Source of the DNA: Clostridia bacterium
GTDB taxonomy: Bacteria > Bacillota > Clostridia > Oscillospirales > CAG-272
Direction: 5' to 3'
Assembly: GCA_017504625.1 (NCBI GenBank)
Contig: JAFVQU010000001.1
Location: 1-49,751, forward strand
DNA length: 49,751 nt
Under the pieces are notes generated by a model. That model worked only from the letters and a program-made list of their open reading frames with translations, did not search any database and was not told where the DNA came from. How positions within the stretch are numbered: position 1 is the first letter of the stretch; each line of letters starts with the position of its first letter. The translations under genes and the position numbers were made by a program. Below are positions 26,369 through 35,774 of this stretch, piece by piece.

Positions 26369-27505
26369 ATGGCAGATTACAAGTCAACTCTCTTTTTGGA
26401 GATGATTAAAGATTTTGCTGAGAACGAGGTAAAGCCTCTTGCTCAGCAGACCGACGAGGAAGAAAGATTCCCCATTGAAACGGTAGAAAAAATGGCAAAG
26501 CTCGGCCTTATGGGCATTATAATCCCTAAGCAGTACGGCGGCGCAGGTGGAAACTACCCCATGTACATAAGCGCGGTTGAGGAGCTTTCCAAGGTTTGCG
26601 GTACTACGGGCGTTATCCTTTCGGCTCACACCTCTCTTTGCGCGGCTCCCATTCTTGAGTATGGCACGGAAGAGCAGAGGGTGAAGTATCTTCCCGACCT
26701 TGCAAGCGGCAAGAAGATTGGCGCATTCGGTCTTACAGAGCCTAACGCGGGTACAGACGCATCCAATCAGCAGACGGTTGCGGTCGAAATGGAAGACCAC
26801 TATCTTCTCAACGGAAGCAAGATATTTATTACCAATGCAGGCTACGCCTCTACCTATATCATTATTGCCGTTACGGGCAAGGGCCCCAAGGGACCTGAGA
26901 TGTCGGCATTTATCGTTGAGTCGGCGTTTGAGGGCTTCTCGGTAGGTAAGAAGGAGCTTAAGATGGGTATCCGCGGTTCTTCAACCTGCGAGCTTATCTT
27001 TGAAAACGTAAAGGTTCCTAAGGAAAATCTTCTCGGCAAGCGCGGCGACGGATTTAAGATCGCTATGAAGACGCTTGACGGCGGTAGAATCGGTATTGCG
27101 GCTCAGGCTCTCGGTATTGCGGAGGGCGCGCTTGACGCAACTATCGCGTACGTTAAGTCGAGAAAGCAGTTTGGCAGAAGCATCGCTCAGTTCCAGAACA
27201 CGCAGTTCATTCTTGCTGACCTTGCAACTAAGGTTGCTGCAGCCAAGTGTCTTGTTGAGGTAGCTACCAACGCAAAGCAGAACAAGCTTCCCACAGTGTC
27301 TGTCAATGCGGCTCAGGCAAAGCTCTTTGCGGCGGAAACCGCTATGGATGTTACAACTAAATGCGTACAGCTTCACGGCGGCTACGGATATACCCGTGAA
27401 TACCCCGTAGAGAGAATGATGCGCGACGCTAAGATCACCGAGATCTACGAGGGAACCAGCGAGGTTCAGAGAATGGTTATCTCGGGCACGCTTTTGAAGA
27501 AGTGA
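26369..27505 (+). CDS. bcd: Butyryl-CoA (short-chain acyl-CoA) dehydrogenase
   Basis: This 378-residue flavoprotein has the full acyl-CoA dehydrogenase fold. The FAD/substrate segment GLTEPNAGTD and the C-terminal catalytic base Glu361 in IYEGTSEVQ are visible, the glutamate being at the position typical of short-chain enzymes. Together with EtfBA, encoded next, it probably reduces crotonyl-CoA to butyryl-CoA, possibly with flavin-based electron bifurcation as in Clostridia. It lies 9 bp before etfB. Confidence 0.96.
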   Translation: MADYKSTLFLEMIKDFAENEVKPLAQQTDEEERFPIETVEKMAKLGLMGIIIPKQYGGAGGNYPMYISAVEELSKVCGTTGVILSAHTSLCAAPILEYGTEEQRVKYLPDLASGKKIGAFGLTEPNAGTDASNQQTVAVEMEDHYLLNGSKIFITNAGYASTYIIIAVTGKGPKGPEMSAFIVESAFEGFSVGKKELKMGIRGSSTCELIFENVKVPKENLLGKRGDGFKIAMKTLDGGRIGIAAQALGIAEGALDATIAYVKSRKQFGRSIAQFQNTQFILADLATKVAAAKCLVEVATNAKQNKLPTVSVNAAQAKLFAAETAMDVTTKCVQLHGGYGYTREYPVERMMRDAKITEIYEGTSEVQRMVISGTLLKK

Positions 27506-27514
27506 GGTTAGAAG

Positions 27515-28306
27515 ATGAAAATTATTGTTTGTATAAAGCAGGTCCCCAATACGACCGAAATTAAGATCGACCCCGTTACCAATACGCTCAAGCGTGACGG
27601 AGTTCCCAGCATTATCAACCCTGACGATAAGACCGCGGTTGAGGCGGCTATTCAGCTTAAGGAAAAGCACGGCGCAACCGTAACCGTTATTACGATGGGA
27701 CCTCCTCAGGCAGAGAAGGCACTCCGCGAGGCACTTGCAATGGGTGCTGATGAGGCGTTCCTTATCACCGACAGAGTTTTTGCGGGAAGTGATACACTTG
27801 CTACCTCGACTATCATCGCGGCGGCAATCAAAAAGCTTGGCGCGGACGTAGTATTCTGCGGACGTCAGGCAATTGACGGCGATACCGCGCAGGTAGGCCC
27901 CCAGATCGCAGAGCATCTCGGTGTTCCTCAGATCACCTATGCGGCGGCGATCGACTACGACGCAGCTCGTGAGGTTCTCACGGTTAAGCGTCAGTTTGAG
28001 GACAGATACCAGACACTTGAAGTATCGGGTCAGTGCCTCATTACCATTCTCTCAACCCTCGACAAGCCCAGATATATGAACGTTTGGGATATAGTCGATC
28101 AGGACGAGAAGGAGGTTGGACTTATTACCTATAAGGATATTGAAGAAAATCTCAATCTTGCCGACATTGGACTTAAGGGCTCGCCCACAAAGGTTAAGTC
28201 GACCGCTACCAAGCAGTTTGACAAGACTATCGAAACTGTTGAGCTTGATCCCGAGACCGCGGCAAAGACGATAGTTGACGCACTCAAGGCGCGTCACTTG
28301 ATTTAA
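27515..28306 (+). CDS. etfB: Electron-transfer flavoprotein beta subunit
   Basis: This 263-residue EtfB begins with KIIVCIKQVPNTTEIK and contains the family segment RQAIDGDTAQVGPQIAE, which binds the AMP or second flavin. It pairs with EtfA encoded 14 bp downstream and passes electrons to or from the Bcd protein encoded just before it. Order bcd-etfB-etfA matches butyrate operons of Clostridia. Confidence 0.97.
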   Translation: MKIIVCIKQVPNTTEIKIDPVTNTLKRDGVPSIINPDDKTAVEAAIQLKEKHGATVTVITMGPPQAEKALREALAMGADEAFLITDRVFAGSDTLATSTIIAAAIKKLGADVVFCGRQAIDGDTAQVGPQIAEHLGVPQITYAAAIDYDAAREVLTVKRQFEDRYQTLEVSGQCLITILSTLDKPRYMNVWDIVDQDEKEVGLITYKDIEENLNLADIGLKGSPTKVKSTATKQFDKTIETVELDPETAAKTIVDALKARHLI

Positions 28307-28320
28307 GGAGGTGCAGAATT

Positions 28321-29286
28321 ATGGCAAAGAATATATGGGTATTCTGCGAACAGCGTGACGGTCAGCTTCAGAGCGTAGCTCTCGAGCTTATCGGCGTAGC
28401 GCGCGAGCTTGCCGAAAAGACAGGCGAAAAGGTCTGCGCGGCACTCCTTGGACATAAAATTACAGATAAAGCGGCAGAGCTTGTCGCATACGGTGCCGAC
28501 GAGGTACACGTTGTAGACGACGCTTGCCTTGAAAAGTTCGTTACCGAGCAGTACGCTCAGGCAGTAACGGCACTTGCAAAGAAATACGAGCCCTCGGTTA
28601 TCCTCTTCGGAGCAACCAGCATAGGCCGTGACCTCGCACCCAGACTTTCCGCAAGACTTAAGACAGGTCTTACCGCAGACTGCACGAAGCTTGAGATGGA
28701 CGAGGAGGGTAACCTCTTTATGACCCGTCCTGCATTCGGCGGTAACCTTTTCGCAACTATCATCTGTCCCGACCACCGTCCTCAGATGTCTACCGTCCGT
28801 CCCGGCGTTATGAAGAAGCTTGAGCGCGACGACGCAAGACAGGGAGAGGTCGTAGTCGAGAGCATTGAATTTGATACTGCTAAGTTTGCGGTTAAGGTAG
28901 TTGACGAGGTAAGAAGCATTCAGTGCGCGGTCAACATCGAGGAGGCAAAGCTTCTCGTTGCTTGCGGACGTGGACTTAAGGACGTTAAGCCCGCGTACAC
29001 AGTTGCGGAAAAGCTTGGCGGAAGCGTTGCATCGTCCCGTGCGCTTGTTGACGCAGGCATCATGGATCACTGCAGTCAGGTAGGACAGACCGGTAAGACG
29101 GTTCGTCCCGAGGCTTATCTCGCGTTCGGTATCAGCGGAGCTATCCAGCACCTTGCAGGTATGGAGGAATCCGAGTATATCGTGGCCGTTAATACCGACA
29201 AGAACGCTCCTATATTCAAGGTAGCAAATCTCGGTATCGTATCCGACGCGGCAGCGGTTATGAAGAACATAGAGAAGCTTCTTTAA
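28321..29286 (+). CDS. etfA: Electron-transfer flavoprotein alpha subunit
   Basis: This 321-residue EtfA has the C-terminal FAD-binding domain with GGSVASSRALVDAG, QVGQTGKTVRPEAY and GISGAIQH, then NTDKNAPIF. There is no N-terminal ferredoxin-like extension. It follows AAGGAGG. It completes the Bcd-EtfBA complex for the crotonyl-CoA reduction step. Confidence 0.97.
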   Translation: MAKNIWVFCEQRDGQLQSVALELIGVARELAEKTGEKVCAALLGHKITDKAAELVAYGADEVHVVDDACLEKFVTEQYAQAVTALAKKYEPSVILFGATSIGRDLAPRLSARLKTGLTADCTKLEMDEEGNLFMTRPAFGGNLFATIICPDHRPQMSTVRPGVMKKLERDDARQGEVVVESIEFDTAKFAVKVVDEVRSIQCAVNIEEAKLLVACGRGLKDVKPAYTVAEKLGGSVASSRALVDAGIMDHCSQVGQTGKTVRPEAYLAFGISGAIQHLAGMEESEYIVAVNTDKNAPIFKVANLGIVSDAAAVMKNIEKLL

Positions 29287-29339
29287 TTAAATTTAATTCA
29301 AAAAAGCAATTTTCAAAACGCTATAAAGGAGAAAAGACA

Positions 29340-30548
29340 ATGAACAAGGTATATCTTATAAGCGCAAAGCGTAGCGCGATAGGTAGTATGCTCGGCTCAC
29401 TTAAGGAATTTACCCCCGGCGAACTTGGAGCAAAGGTTCTTGCCTCAGCTCTTTGTGCCGGCGGCGTATCGCCCGAGTGGCTTGACGAGGTTATCGTCGG
29501 CAACGTGCTCCCCGCAGGAGCAAAGCAGGGCCCCGGAAGACAGGTCGCTATCGGCGCGGGTGTTCCCGTGGAGATCCCCGCATACTCACTTAATATGGTC
29601 TGCGGAAGCGGAATGAAGGCGGTAATGAACGCCGTACAGTCAATAAAGTCGGGATCTGCATCGCTCGTAGCGGCAGGCGGAACCGAGGTAATGAGCGGTG
29701 CTCCTTATCTCGTACCAGGCAAGACCCGTTGGGGAACCAAGATGGGAGATCTTAAGATGATCGACCACATGATATTCGATTCGCTCACCGATGCTTACAG
29801 CGGTCAGCACATGGGTATCACCGCAGAAAATATCGTTGCAAAATACGGTCTTACGCGTGAGGCGCAGGACGAGTTTGCAATCAACTCTCAAAAGAAGGCA
29901 ATCGCGGCTCAGGACGCGGGAAGGTTCGTTGACGAGATAGTTCCTATCACCGTAAAGCAGGGTAAAAAGGAATTCGTATTTGAAAACGACGAGTATATCA
30001 ACCGCACGACAACGCTTGAAAAGCTCGGCACTCTCCGTCCCGCATTCAAGCCTGACGGAAGCGTTACCGCAGGAAACGCTTCGGGAATCAACGACGGCGC
30101 AAGCTTCGTAATTCTCGCAAGTGAGGAAGCGGTAGAGAAGTACAACCTTACTCCTATGGCAGAGGTTATCGGCATAGGTCAGGGAGGCGTTGATCCTCAG
30201 GTGATGGGTCTTGGCCCCGTGCCCGCGGTAAGAAACGCGCTCAAGAATGCGGGAATGAAGCTTTCCGAGATCGAGCTTCTCGAGCTTAACGAAGCATTTG
30301 CCGCACAGTCGCTTGGCGTAGTAAAGCTTCTCTCGGAGGAGCACGGCGAGAGCGAGGAAGCGATCCTTGCGCGTTGCAACGTAAACGGCGGCGCGATCGC
30401 ACTCGGACACCCCGTTGGCGCAAGCGGAAACAGAATTATAGTAACCCTCGCCCACGAGCTTAAGAAGAGCGGTAAGACCTACGGTCTTGCATCCCTCTGT
30501 ATCGGCGGCGGTATGGGTACGGCGGTAATTCTTAAAAATATTAAGTAA
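29340..30548 (+). CDS. thlA: Acetyl-CoA C-acetyltransferase (thiolase)
   Basis: This 402-residue thiolase has the nucleophile Cys88 in MVCGSGMKA, His357 in LGHPVGASG and Cys387 in CIGGGMG. The length is normal. In this operon the likely reaction is condensation of two acetyl-CoA to acetoacetyl-CoA, feeding the reductase encoded next. It follows a 53-bp gap after etfA with a good ribosome site but no clear promoter. Confidence 0.96.
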   Translation: MNKVYLISAKRSAIGSMLGSLKEFTPGELGAKVLASALCAGGVSPEWLDEVIVGNVLPAGAKQGPGRQVAIGAGVPVEIPAYSLNMVCGSGMKAVMNAVQSIKSGSASLVAAGGTEVMSGAPYLVPGKTRWGTKMGDLKMIDHMIFDSLTDAYSGQHMGITAENIVAKYGLTREAQDEFAINSQKKAIAAQDAGRFVDEIVPITVKQGKKEFVFENDEYINRTTTLEKLGTLRPAFKPDGSVTAGNASGINDGASFVILASEEAVEKYNLTPMAEVIGIGQGGVDPQVMGLGPVPAVRNALKNAGMKLSEIELLELNEAFAAQSLGVVKLLSEEHGESEEAILARCNVNGGAIALGHPVGASGNRIIVTLAHELKKSGKTYGLASLCIGGGMGTAVILKNIK

Positions 30549-30562
30549 AGGAAGGATTTTAT

Positions 30563-31282
30563 ATGAGATTACAAGATAAAGTAGCAATAGTTACAGGCGG
30601 AGCAAAGGGACTTGGCGGTGAAATGGCGCAGACCTTCGCAAGAGAAGGCGCAAAGGTAATCGCAGTAGATATGGCCCCCCTTACTTACGAATGCGAGAAC
30701 GTTGAATACTATCAGCTCAACGTAACCGACAGCGAGGCTTGCAAGGCACTCTTTGAGTATGCAAAGGAAAAGTACGGCAAGATCGATATTCTCGTAAACA
30801 ACGCGGGCATTACCCGTGACGCAATGACCAGAAAGATGACCGACGAGCAGTGGGATCTCGTAATTGATATCAACCTCAAGGGTGTATTTAACCTCACCCG
30901 TTACATAGGTCCCTTTATGGAGGAGATCGGTGGCGGAAGCATTATCAATATCGCATCCGTTGTCGGTGAATACGGAAATATCGGTCAGGCAAATTACGCC
31001 GCATCCAAGGCGGGCGTTATGGGCCTTACAAAGACTTGGGCTAAGGAGTTTGCAAGAAAGGGCGTTCCTGTAAGAGTAAACGCTATCGCTCCCGGATATA
31101 TTATGACAGATATGATGAAGACTGTTCCCGAGGAGCTGCTCCAGAAGTTCGCAGGACTTACAATGCTTGGCAGACTTGGTCAGCCCGAGGAGATCGCAAA
31201 GGCGGCGCTCTTCCTTGCAAGTGACGATGCGTCGTATGTAACCGGACATATTCTGTCGGTCAACGGTGGTATGCGCCTCTGA
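30563..31282 (+). CDS. PhaB/FabG-like 3-oxoacyl-CoA reductase (SDR)
   Basis: This 239-residue SDR has TGGAKGLG at 11-18, NNAG near 82, the catalytic serine in NIASVVG, and Tyr145/Lys149 in YAASKAG. FabG and PhaB members give the (R)-3-hydroxy product with NADPH. Its place straight after the thiolase suggests acetoacetyl-CoA reduction to (R)-3-hydroxybutyryl-CoA, matching the (R)-specific hydratase at the head of the operon. Sequence alone does not separate CoA from ACP substrates. Confidence 0.93.
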   Translation: MRLQDKVAIVTGGAKGLGGEMAQTFAREGAKVIAVDMAPLTYECENVEYYQLNVTDSEACKALFEYAKEKYGKIDILVNNAGITRDAMTRKMTDEQWDLVIDINLKGVFNLTRYIGPFMEEIGGGSIINIASVVGEYGNIGQANYAASKAGVMGLTKTWAKEFARKGVPVRVNAIAPGYIMTDMMKTVPEELLQKFAGLTMLGRLGQPEEIAKAALFLASDDASYVTGHILSVNGGMRL

Positions 31283-31310
31283 TATATTACTCTAAAAAGG
31301 AGAAAATATT

Positions 31311-32327
31311 ATGGTAAACGTAGGAATAGTTGGCGTAGGTACATACCTGCCCAAGAAAATAATGACCGCAAAGGAGATCTCCGACGCGACAGGCGGCGTT
31401 TGGTCTGAGGATGCGGTAATAAACAAGCTCGGTATCAAGCAGAAATATATGCCCTCTGAGGACGCTTGCGACGGAACTCAGGAAATGGGCGCTCTCGCGG
31501 CACTTGAGTGCTTGAAGAATACCGGAGTTGATCCCCTTGAGATCGACGCTATCCTTTGTATCACGGAGGAGTGGAAGGAATATCCTCTTACCACCTCGGC
31601 GTGCTACGTTCAGGATAGAATCGGCGCGAAGAACGCGTGGGGAATCGACGTTCAGAACCGTTGCTGTACCGCAGTATCGGCAATGAAGCTCGCAAAGGAT
31701 ATGCTTATCGCAGACGACGAGATCAATACCGTCCTTATCTGCGGCGGCTACCGTAACTGTGACTTCATTGACTACACCGATTCGGGCGTATCCTTTATGT
31801 TCAATCTCGGTGCAGGCGGCGGCGCGATGATACTTAAGAAAAATTACGGCAAGAATCTTCTTCTTGGAACCCACCTTATGTCCGACGGCTCGGTAGTCCA
31901 CACCTGCGGCTCAAAGGTCGGAGGTATCCTTGAGCCCGTAACTCCCGAAAACTATAAGGAATACGGAATGCTTAGACTTATGGATTCTCCCAAGATGAAG
32001 GGACTCCTTAACACAGTTTCGATGCCTAACTGGTATCATTGTATCGACGAAGCTCTCCGCAAGTCCGGAAAGACTCGCGAGGATATCGACTATCTCGCTA
32101 TCCTTCACATAAAGCGCTCGGGACACAAGGCAATGCTTGCTGATCTCGGACTTACCGAGGACCAGGCAATATACCTTGAGGACTACGGTCACATCGGACA
32201 GATCGACCAGTTCCTCTCGCTTGAGCTTGCGCTTAAGGAGGGTAAGGTTAAGCCCGGAAGCACGGTCTGCATGATCGCGGCAGGTATTGGCTACACCTGG
32301 GCAGCAAACGTAATTCAGTGGGGGTGA
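31311..32327 (+). CDS. Divergent FabH-like (3-oxoacyl-ACP synthase III) condensing enzyme
   Basis: This 338-residue thiolase-fold protein of the KAS III family aligns with FabH over its full length, including the ending GYTWAANVIQWG. The nucleophile is Cys118 in VQNRCCTAV and the first histidine is His266 in AILHIKR. The usual active-site asparagine (YGNT in E. coli) is replaced by His294 in YGHIGQ. The normal C-A-G after the nucleophile is also changed to C-C-T. It probably acts on acyl-CoA in this operon, not in fatty acid synthesis, but its reaction is unknown. It sits between the reductase and the livH gene. Confidence 0.88.
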   Translation: MVNVGIVGVGTYLPKKIMTAKEISDATGGVWSEDAVINKLGIKQKYMPSEDACDGTQEMGALAALECLKNTGVDPLEIDAILCITEEWKEYPLTTSACYVQDRIGAKNAWGIDVQNRCCTAVSAMKLAKDMLIADDEINTVLICGGYRNCDFIDYTDSGVSFMFNLGAGGGAMILKKNYGKNLLLGTHLMSDGSVVHTCGSKVGGILEPVTPENYKEYGMLRLMDSPKMKGLLNTVSMPNWYHCIDEALRKSGKTREDIDYLAILHIKRSGHKAMLADLGLTEDQAIYLEDYGHIGQIDQFLSLELALKEGKVKPGSTVCMIAAGIGYTWAANVIQWG

Positions 32328-32334
32328 TTAATTA

Positions 32335-33258
32335 ATGCAACAGATATTTGCTTACTTGCAAATTCTGGTCGGTGTCATTCCTTCAATGTGTGCGGGTATA
32401 CTTGCAACCTTTGCGGTTACCCTGATATTTAAGACGAGCTATACCACCAACTTCGCGCAGGGCGTTATATCTGCTATCGGCGCGTACGTTGCGGTAGAGT
32501 ATGCCTTGGTGCACGGCTATCCCTTGTGGGCAACCGCGATAGCGGGTATAGTCGTTGCGTTTCTTATCGGTATCGTTATCGACGTTTTCGTTTTCCGTAA
32601 CGGAAGATTTGTAAACGTACTCGGTAAGCAGATAATCACGATGGGACTTATCTCTATATTCATCGGCTTGATACCCTTTGTATTTAAGCTGGCACATTAC
32701 GAGTCTGTTCCTGCGATGCCCTTTATCCGCTTGACCGATGGCTTCAGAATAGGTGGCGATAACGGTGTGTTTATTCAGTATAATACGATCCTCGCGCTCG
32801 GTATAACCTTGATCCTTCTTGTCGCAGTGTTCATTTTGCTTCAGAAGTCAAAATGGGGACTTTCGGTAAGAGCGACCGCAAGTAATGAAACGGTTGCGGG
32901 TATGATGGGAATCAACACAAAGGTAATTACCGCGGTATCGTGGGGAATAGCGGGAGCGTTTGGCGCGGTAGCGGCTATAATATATATAGGTAACGTTACT
33001 TTGGCAAGCGGCTACGTTATGACAACAACCCAGATAAACGCATTCTTGGCAGGTATTCTCGGAGGCTTTGCAACCTTCTACGGCCCGATATTCGGTGCGG
33101 TAATAATCTACCTTCTCAACGTAGTTATAGGTTGTGTTTGCATACACGTTCCGATACTTTCGAACTGGAAGTCCGCGATAGTATATCTTATCGTAATGCT
33201 TCTCGTTCTTTGGAAGCCCCAGGGCTTGTTCGGAAAGAAAATGGTAAAGAAGGTGTGA
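32335..33258 (+). CDS. livH: LIV-type ABC permease LivH
   Basis: This 307-residue inner-membrane permease belongs to the branched-chain amino acid (HAAT) importer family, with about eight hydrophobic segments and the family segment GRFVNVLGKQIITMGL. It begins 7 bp after the FabH-like gene. It pairs with LivM. LIV-type importers carry amino acids but also aromatic acids and short carboxylates or amides, so the substrate is open. Confidence 0.95.
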   Translation: MQQIFAYLQILVGVIPSMCAGILATFAVTLIFKTSYTTNFAQGVISAIGAYVAVEYALVHGYPLWATAIAGIVVAFLIGIVIDVFVFRNGRFVNVLGKQIITMGLISIFIGLIPFVFKLAHYESVPAMPFIRLTDGFRIGGDNGVFIQYNTILALGITLILLVAVFILLQKSKWGLSVRATASNETVAGMMGINTKVITAVSWGIAGAFGAVAAIIYIGNVTLASGYVMTTTQINAFLAGILGGFATFYGPIFGAVIIYLLNVVIGCVCIHVPILSNWKSAIVYLIVMLLVLWKPQGLFGKKMVKKV

Positions 33259-33261
33259 CGT

Positions 33262-34371
33262 ATGATGATCAAGAAGAATAAATTAACGTCGCCTCTTTTC
33301 CGTGAAGACGCAGACCGCAAGAGTGTTGAGCGAAAGCTCAGATTTTTAGAAAAAATTCGCAAGCATCCTACCTTCTCATTCGCAATATTCGCTCTCGTGC
33401 TCGTTTTGATGCAGGTTCTCTCAAAAGCGGGACTTGTAAGCTCGAGCTTCGTGACCGCGATAGGCACGACCGTTATTTTCTGCATAGTGGCATTGGGATT
33501 CTGCCTTTTGCTCGGTTATTCGGCATTGGCATCTCTCGGTACGGCGGGATTTATCGGAATAGGCGCTTACAGCGCGTATTACTGCCTCGTTGAGTGGGAT
33601 CTCAGCATAGGAATTGCTTTCATAGTGGCAATACTTGCCGCTTTCGTGATAGGTATTATCGTTGGATATATCTCACTTCGTATTGAGGGCATTTACCTTG
33701 CAATCGTTACTCTCGGAGTAGCGCAGATCATCAAGGAAGTGCTTTCCGCGATATGCGACACTATCAAGATCAAGGGCTCACAGCTTACGCTTTTCGGCGT
33801 GGAGACTATGAAGCTCAAGACCGACCACGTATTTTACATTCTCATCGCGATTCTGTTCGTGCTTATGGTCATAACACAGAATCTGATGAACAGCCCAACG
33901 GGACGCGCAATGCTTGCGATGAAGAACAGCACTTCCGCGGCACAGGCATTTGGTATATCGCTTCTTCGTTACCGACTTCTCGCGTTTATTATTTCGATAA
34001 TCTACGCGTCGGTTGCGGGATTGCTTTATATGATGTACGTTCGCTACGTATCCAACTCGTCAAGCACGCTGTTTACCCTGTCGACCTCACTCAATATTCT
34101 CGGAGCCGTTATTATCGGCGGTACGAAGTCTATTTGGGGAACGATAGGAGGAACCTTTATTATCTACGGAATTGACAAGATGTTCTTGCAGGATATCGAC
34201 TTCTTCCGTGAAAATCCTACGCTCATAACCCTTTTCTGCGGAATATTGGTCGTAGTTGTCGTAATGTTCTATCCCGGCGGACTTGCACAGCTCGTTATGG
34301 AGCTGAAATACAAGCTAACGAAACTTTCAAAGAAGATAAGGGAGGCGCGATATGGCAAAGATCTTGGATAA
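33262..34371 (+). CDS. livM: LIV-type ABC permease LivM
   Basis: This 369-residue permease, the partner of LivH, has an N-terminal cytoplasmic stretch of about 35 charged residues before the first helix. Family segments GIGAYSAYYC, GRAMLAMKNS and GGTKSIWGTIGG are present. Two adjacent ATG codons (33262 and 33265) could start it. Its last 20 bases overlap the start of livG. Confidence 0.95.
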   Translation: MMIKKNKLTSPLFREDADRKSVERKLRFLEKIRKHPTFSFAIFALVLVLMQVLSKAGLVSSSFVTAIGTTVIFCIVALGFCLLLGYSALASLGTAGFIGIGAYSAYYCLVEWDLSIGIAFIVAILAAFVIGIIVGYISLRIEGIYLAIVTLGVAQIIKEVLSAICDTIKIKGSQLTLFGVETMKLKTDHVFYILIAILFVLMVITQNLMNSPTGRAMLAMKNSTSAAQAFGISLLRYRLLAFIISIIYASVAGLLYMMYVRYVSNSSSTLFTLSTSLNILGAVIIGGTKSIWGTIGGTFIIYGIDKMFLQDIDFFRENPTLITLFCGILVVVVVMFYPGGLAQLVMELKYKLTKLSKKIREARYGKDLG

Positions 34372-35773
34372 GCTTCTCCCGAATTCAACCGAGCGCATCT
34401 TAAAGCTTCGACAGAGCCTTGATTGGGTGCAGGTCGAAATTGACGCGCTTGAGGAAAAGTATCAAACGCTTAAAAATAAGGAAATCAAGAAATTCACAGA
34501 TAAGGCGAATAAGGCGCTCGTACCTTCCGCCTATAAGGCTTGCGATAAGGCAGAATATGCCGATAACGTTCTTGGAGAGAAGCTTCAGGCGTATGACGTA
34601 AAGAATTATCTCAAGCACAGAGCCGCAAATCACAAGGCGGCAAAGGAAATTTTCAAAGCAATAAAGGAGGGAAGCGATTATTCGTCTGCTCTTGAGGTGT
34701 TATCGCGCAGTAACGCGGCAATGCTTGAAAAGAGAGACGCGTTCGTGGCGAAGCTTGAGCTTGAAAAAGAAAAATTCCTTAAATCAAATAATTCTTCGGA
34801 TAATGCGACCTATGAGTCATTGTCAAAGGATTATATTCTGAAATACGAAGCCTTCCGCAATGCTCTCGACGAAAAATACGGCACGATGCATGAAGCCGAG
34901 AAGGCAAAGCTTGAAGCTAAGGCAGAGATTCTTCAAAAGAAGATCGACACCGAGAAGGCAAAGGGCACGTCTGAAAAGACGCTTGACGATGACGTTATTT
35001 TGTCGGTCAAGGGACTTAAGATGTATTTTGGAGGACTTCGTGCGGTTGACGATCTTTCATTCGACGTCAAGAAGGGTGAGATCTTCGGTCTTATCGGCCC
35101 TAACGGAGCAGGTAAAACCACGGTATTCAACTGTATTACGCAGTTTTATAAGCCTACGGCAGGCGAGCTTCTCTTTACAACCAAGGACGGAGAAACGATA
35201 ACGCTTACCGACTACAAGGTACACGACATCGTGCTGAAGGGTATTGCGAGAACCTTCCAGAACGTAGAGGTCGTCAAGGAGGTATCGGTGCTTGATAACC
35301 TGCTTATCGCGGCGACCAGAAATTATTCGAGCAGCCTGCTTGTGCAGATGCTCCACCTTCCCAAGCTCAAGAGAGAGGAAAAGATAATAAGAGCAAGAGC
35401 GGATAAGATTCTCAAGTATATGGATCTTTACGCATACCGCGACAGACTCGCGTGGGGATTGCCCTACGGAGTGCTTAAGCGCATCGAGATCGCGCGTGCT
35501 CTTATGTGCAATCCTCAGCTCGTAATTCTCGACGAGCCTGCGGCAGGTCTTAACGAATCCGAAACTCATGCCCTTGCTGAAATGATAAACAAGATAAGAG
35601 TAGACTTTGATTGCACGGTTCTTCTCGTCGAGCACGATATGGGACTTGTAATGAGCGTCTGCGATCATATCTGCGCTATCTCCTTCGGTAAGAAGCTTGC
35701 TTGCGGAACTCCCGCGGAGGTCCAGTCGAGCAAGGAGGTTCAGGAAGCATATCTCGGAGTGGGGGAGGAATAA
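34352..35773 (+). CDS. livG: LIV-type ABC ATPase LivG with long helical N-terminal extension
   Basis: The ATPase domain begins near residue 214 and has Walker A GPNGAGKTT (249-257), signature LPYGVLKRIEIARAL and Walker B LVILDEPAAGLN. Ahead of it lie about 213 residues of charged, Lys/Glu-rich, apparently helical and partly coiled-coil sequence, which normal LivG proteins (about 255 residues) lack. The start is well supported by GGGAGG just upstream of ATG 34352, and the extension keeps the local codon use, so it is not a false extension. Its role is unknown; it may dimerise, bind a regulator or a membrane partner. Confidence 0.93.
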   Translation: MAKILDKLLPNSTERILKLRQSLDWVQVEIDALEEKYQTLKNKEIKKFTDKANKALVPSAYKACDKAEYADNVLGEKLQAYDVKNYLKHRAANHKAAKEIFKAIKEGSDYSSALEVLSRSNAAMLEKRDAFVAKLELEKEKFLKSNNSSDNATYESLSKDYILKYEAFRNALDEKYGTMHEAEKAKLEAKAEILQKKIDTEKAKGTSEKTLDDDVILSVKGLKMYFGGLRAVDDLSFDVKKGEIFGLIGPNGAGKTTVFNCITQFYKPTAGELLFTTKDGETITLTDYKVHDIVLKGIARTFQNVEVVKEVSVLDNLLIAATRNYSSSLLVQMLHLPKLKREEKIIRARADKILKYMDLYAYRDRLAWGLPYGVLKRIEIARALMCNPQLVILDEPAAGLNESETHALAEMINKIRVDFDCTVLLVEHDMGLVMSVCDHICAISFGKKLACGTPAEVQSSKEVQEAYLGVGEE

Positions 35774-35774
35774 T

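Noticed and set aside
30563-31282. FabG of fatty acid synthesis
   Set aside because: The sequence would allow it, but no acyl carrier protein, FabD or FabF gene is nearby, while thiolase, Bcd and Etf genes are; a CoA-dependent role fits better.
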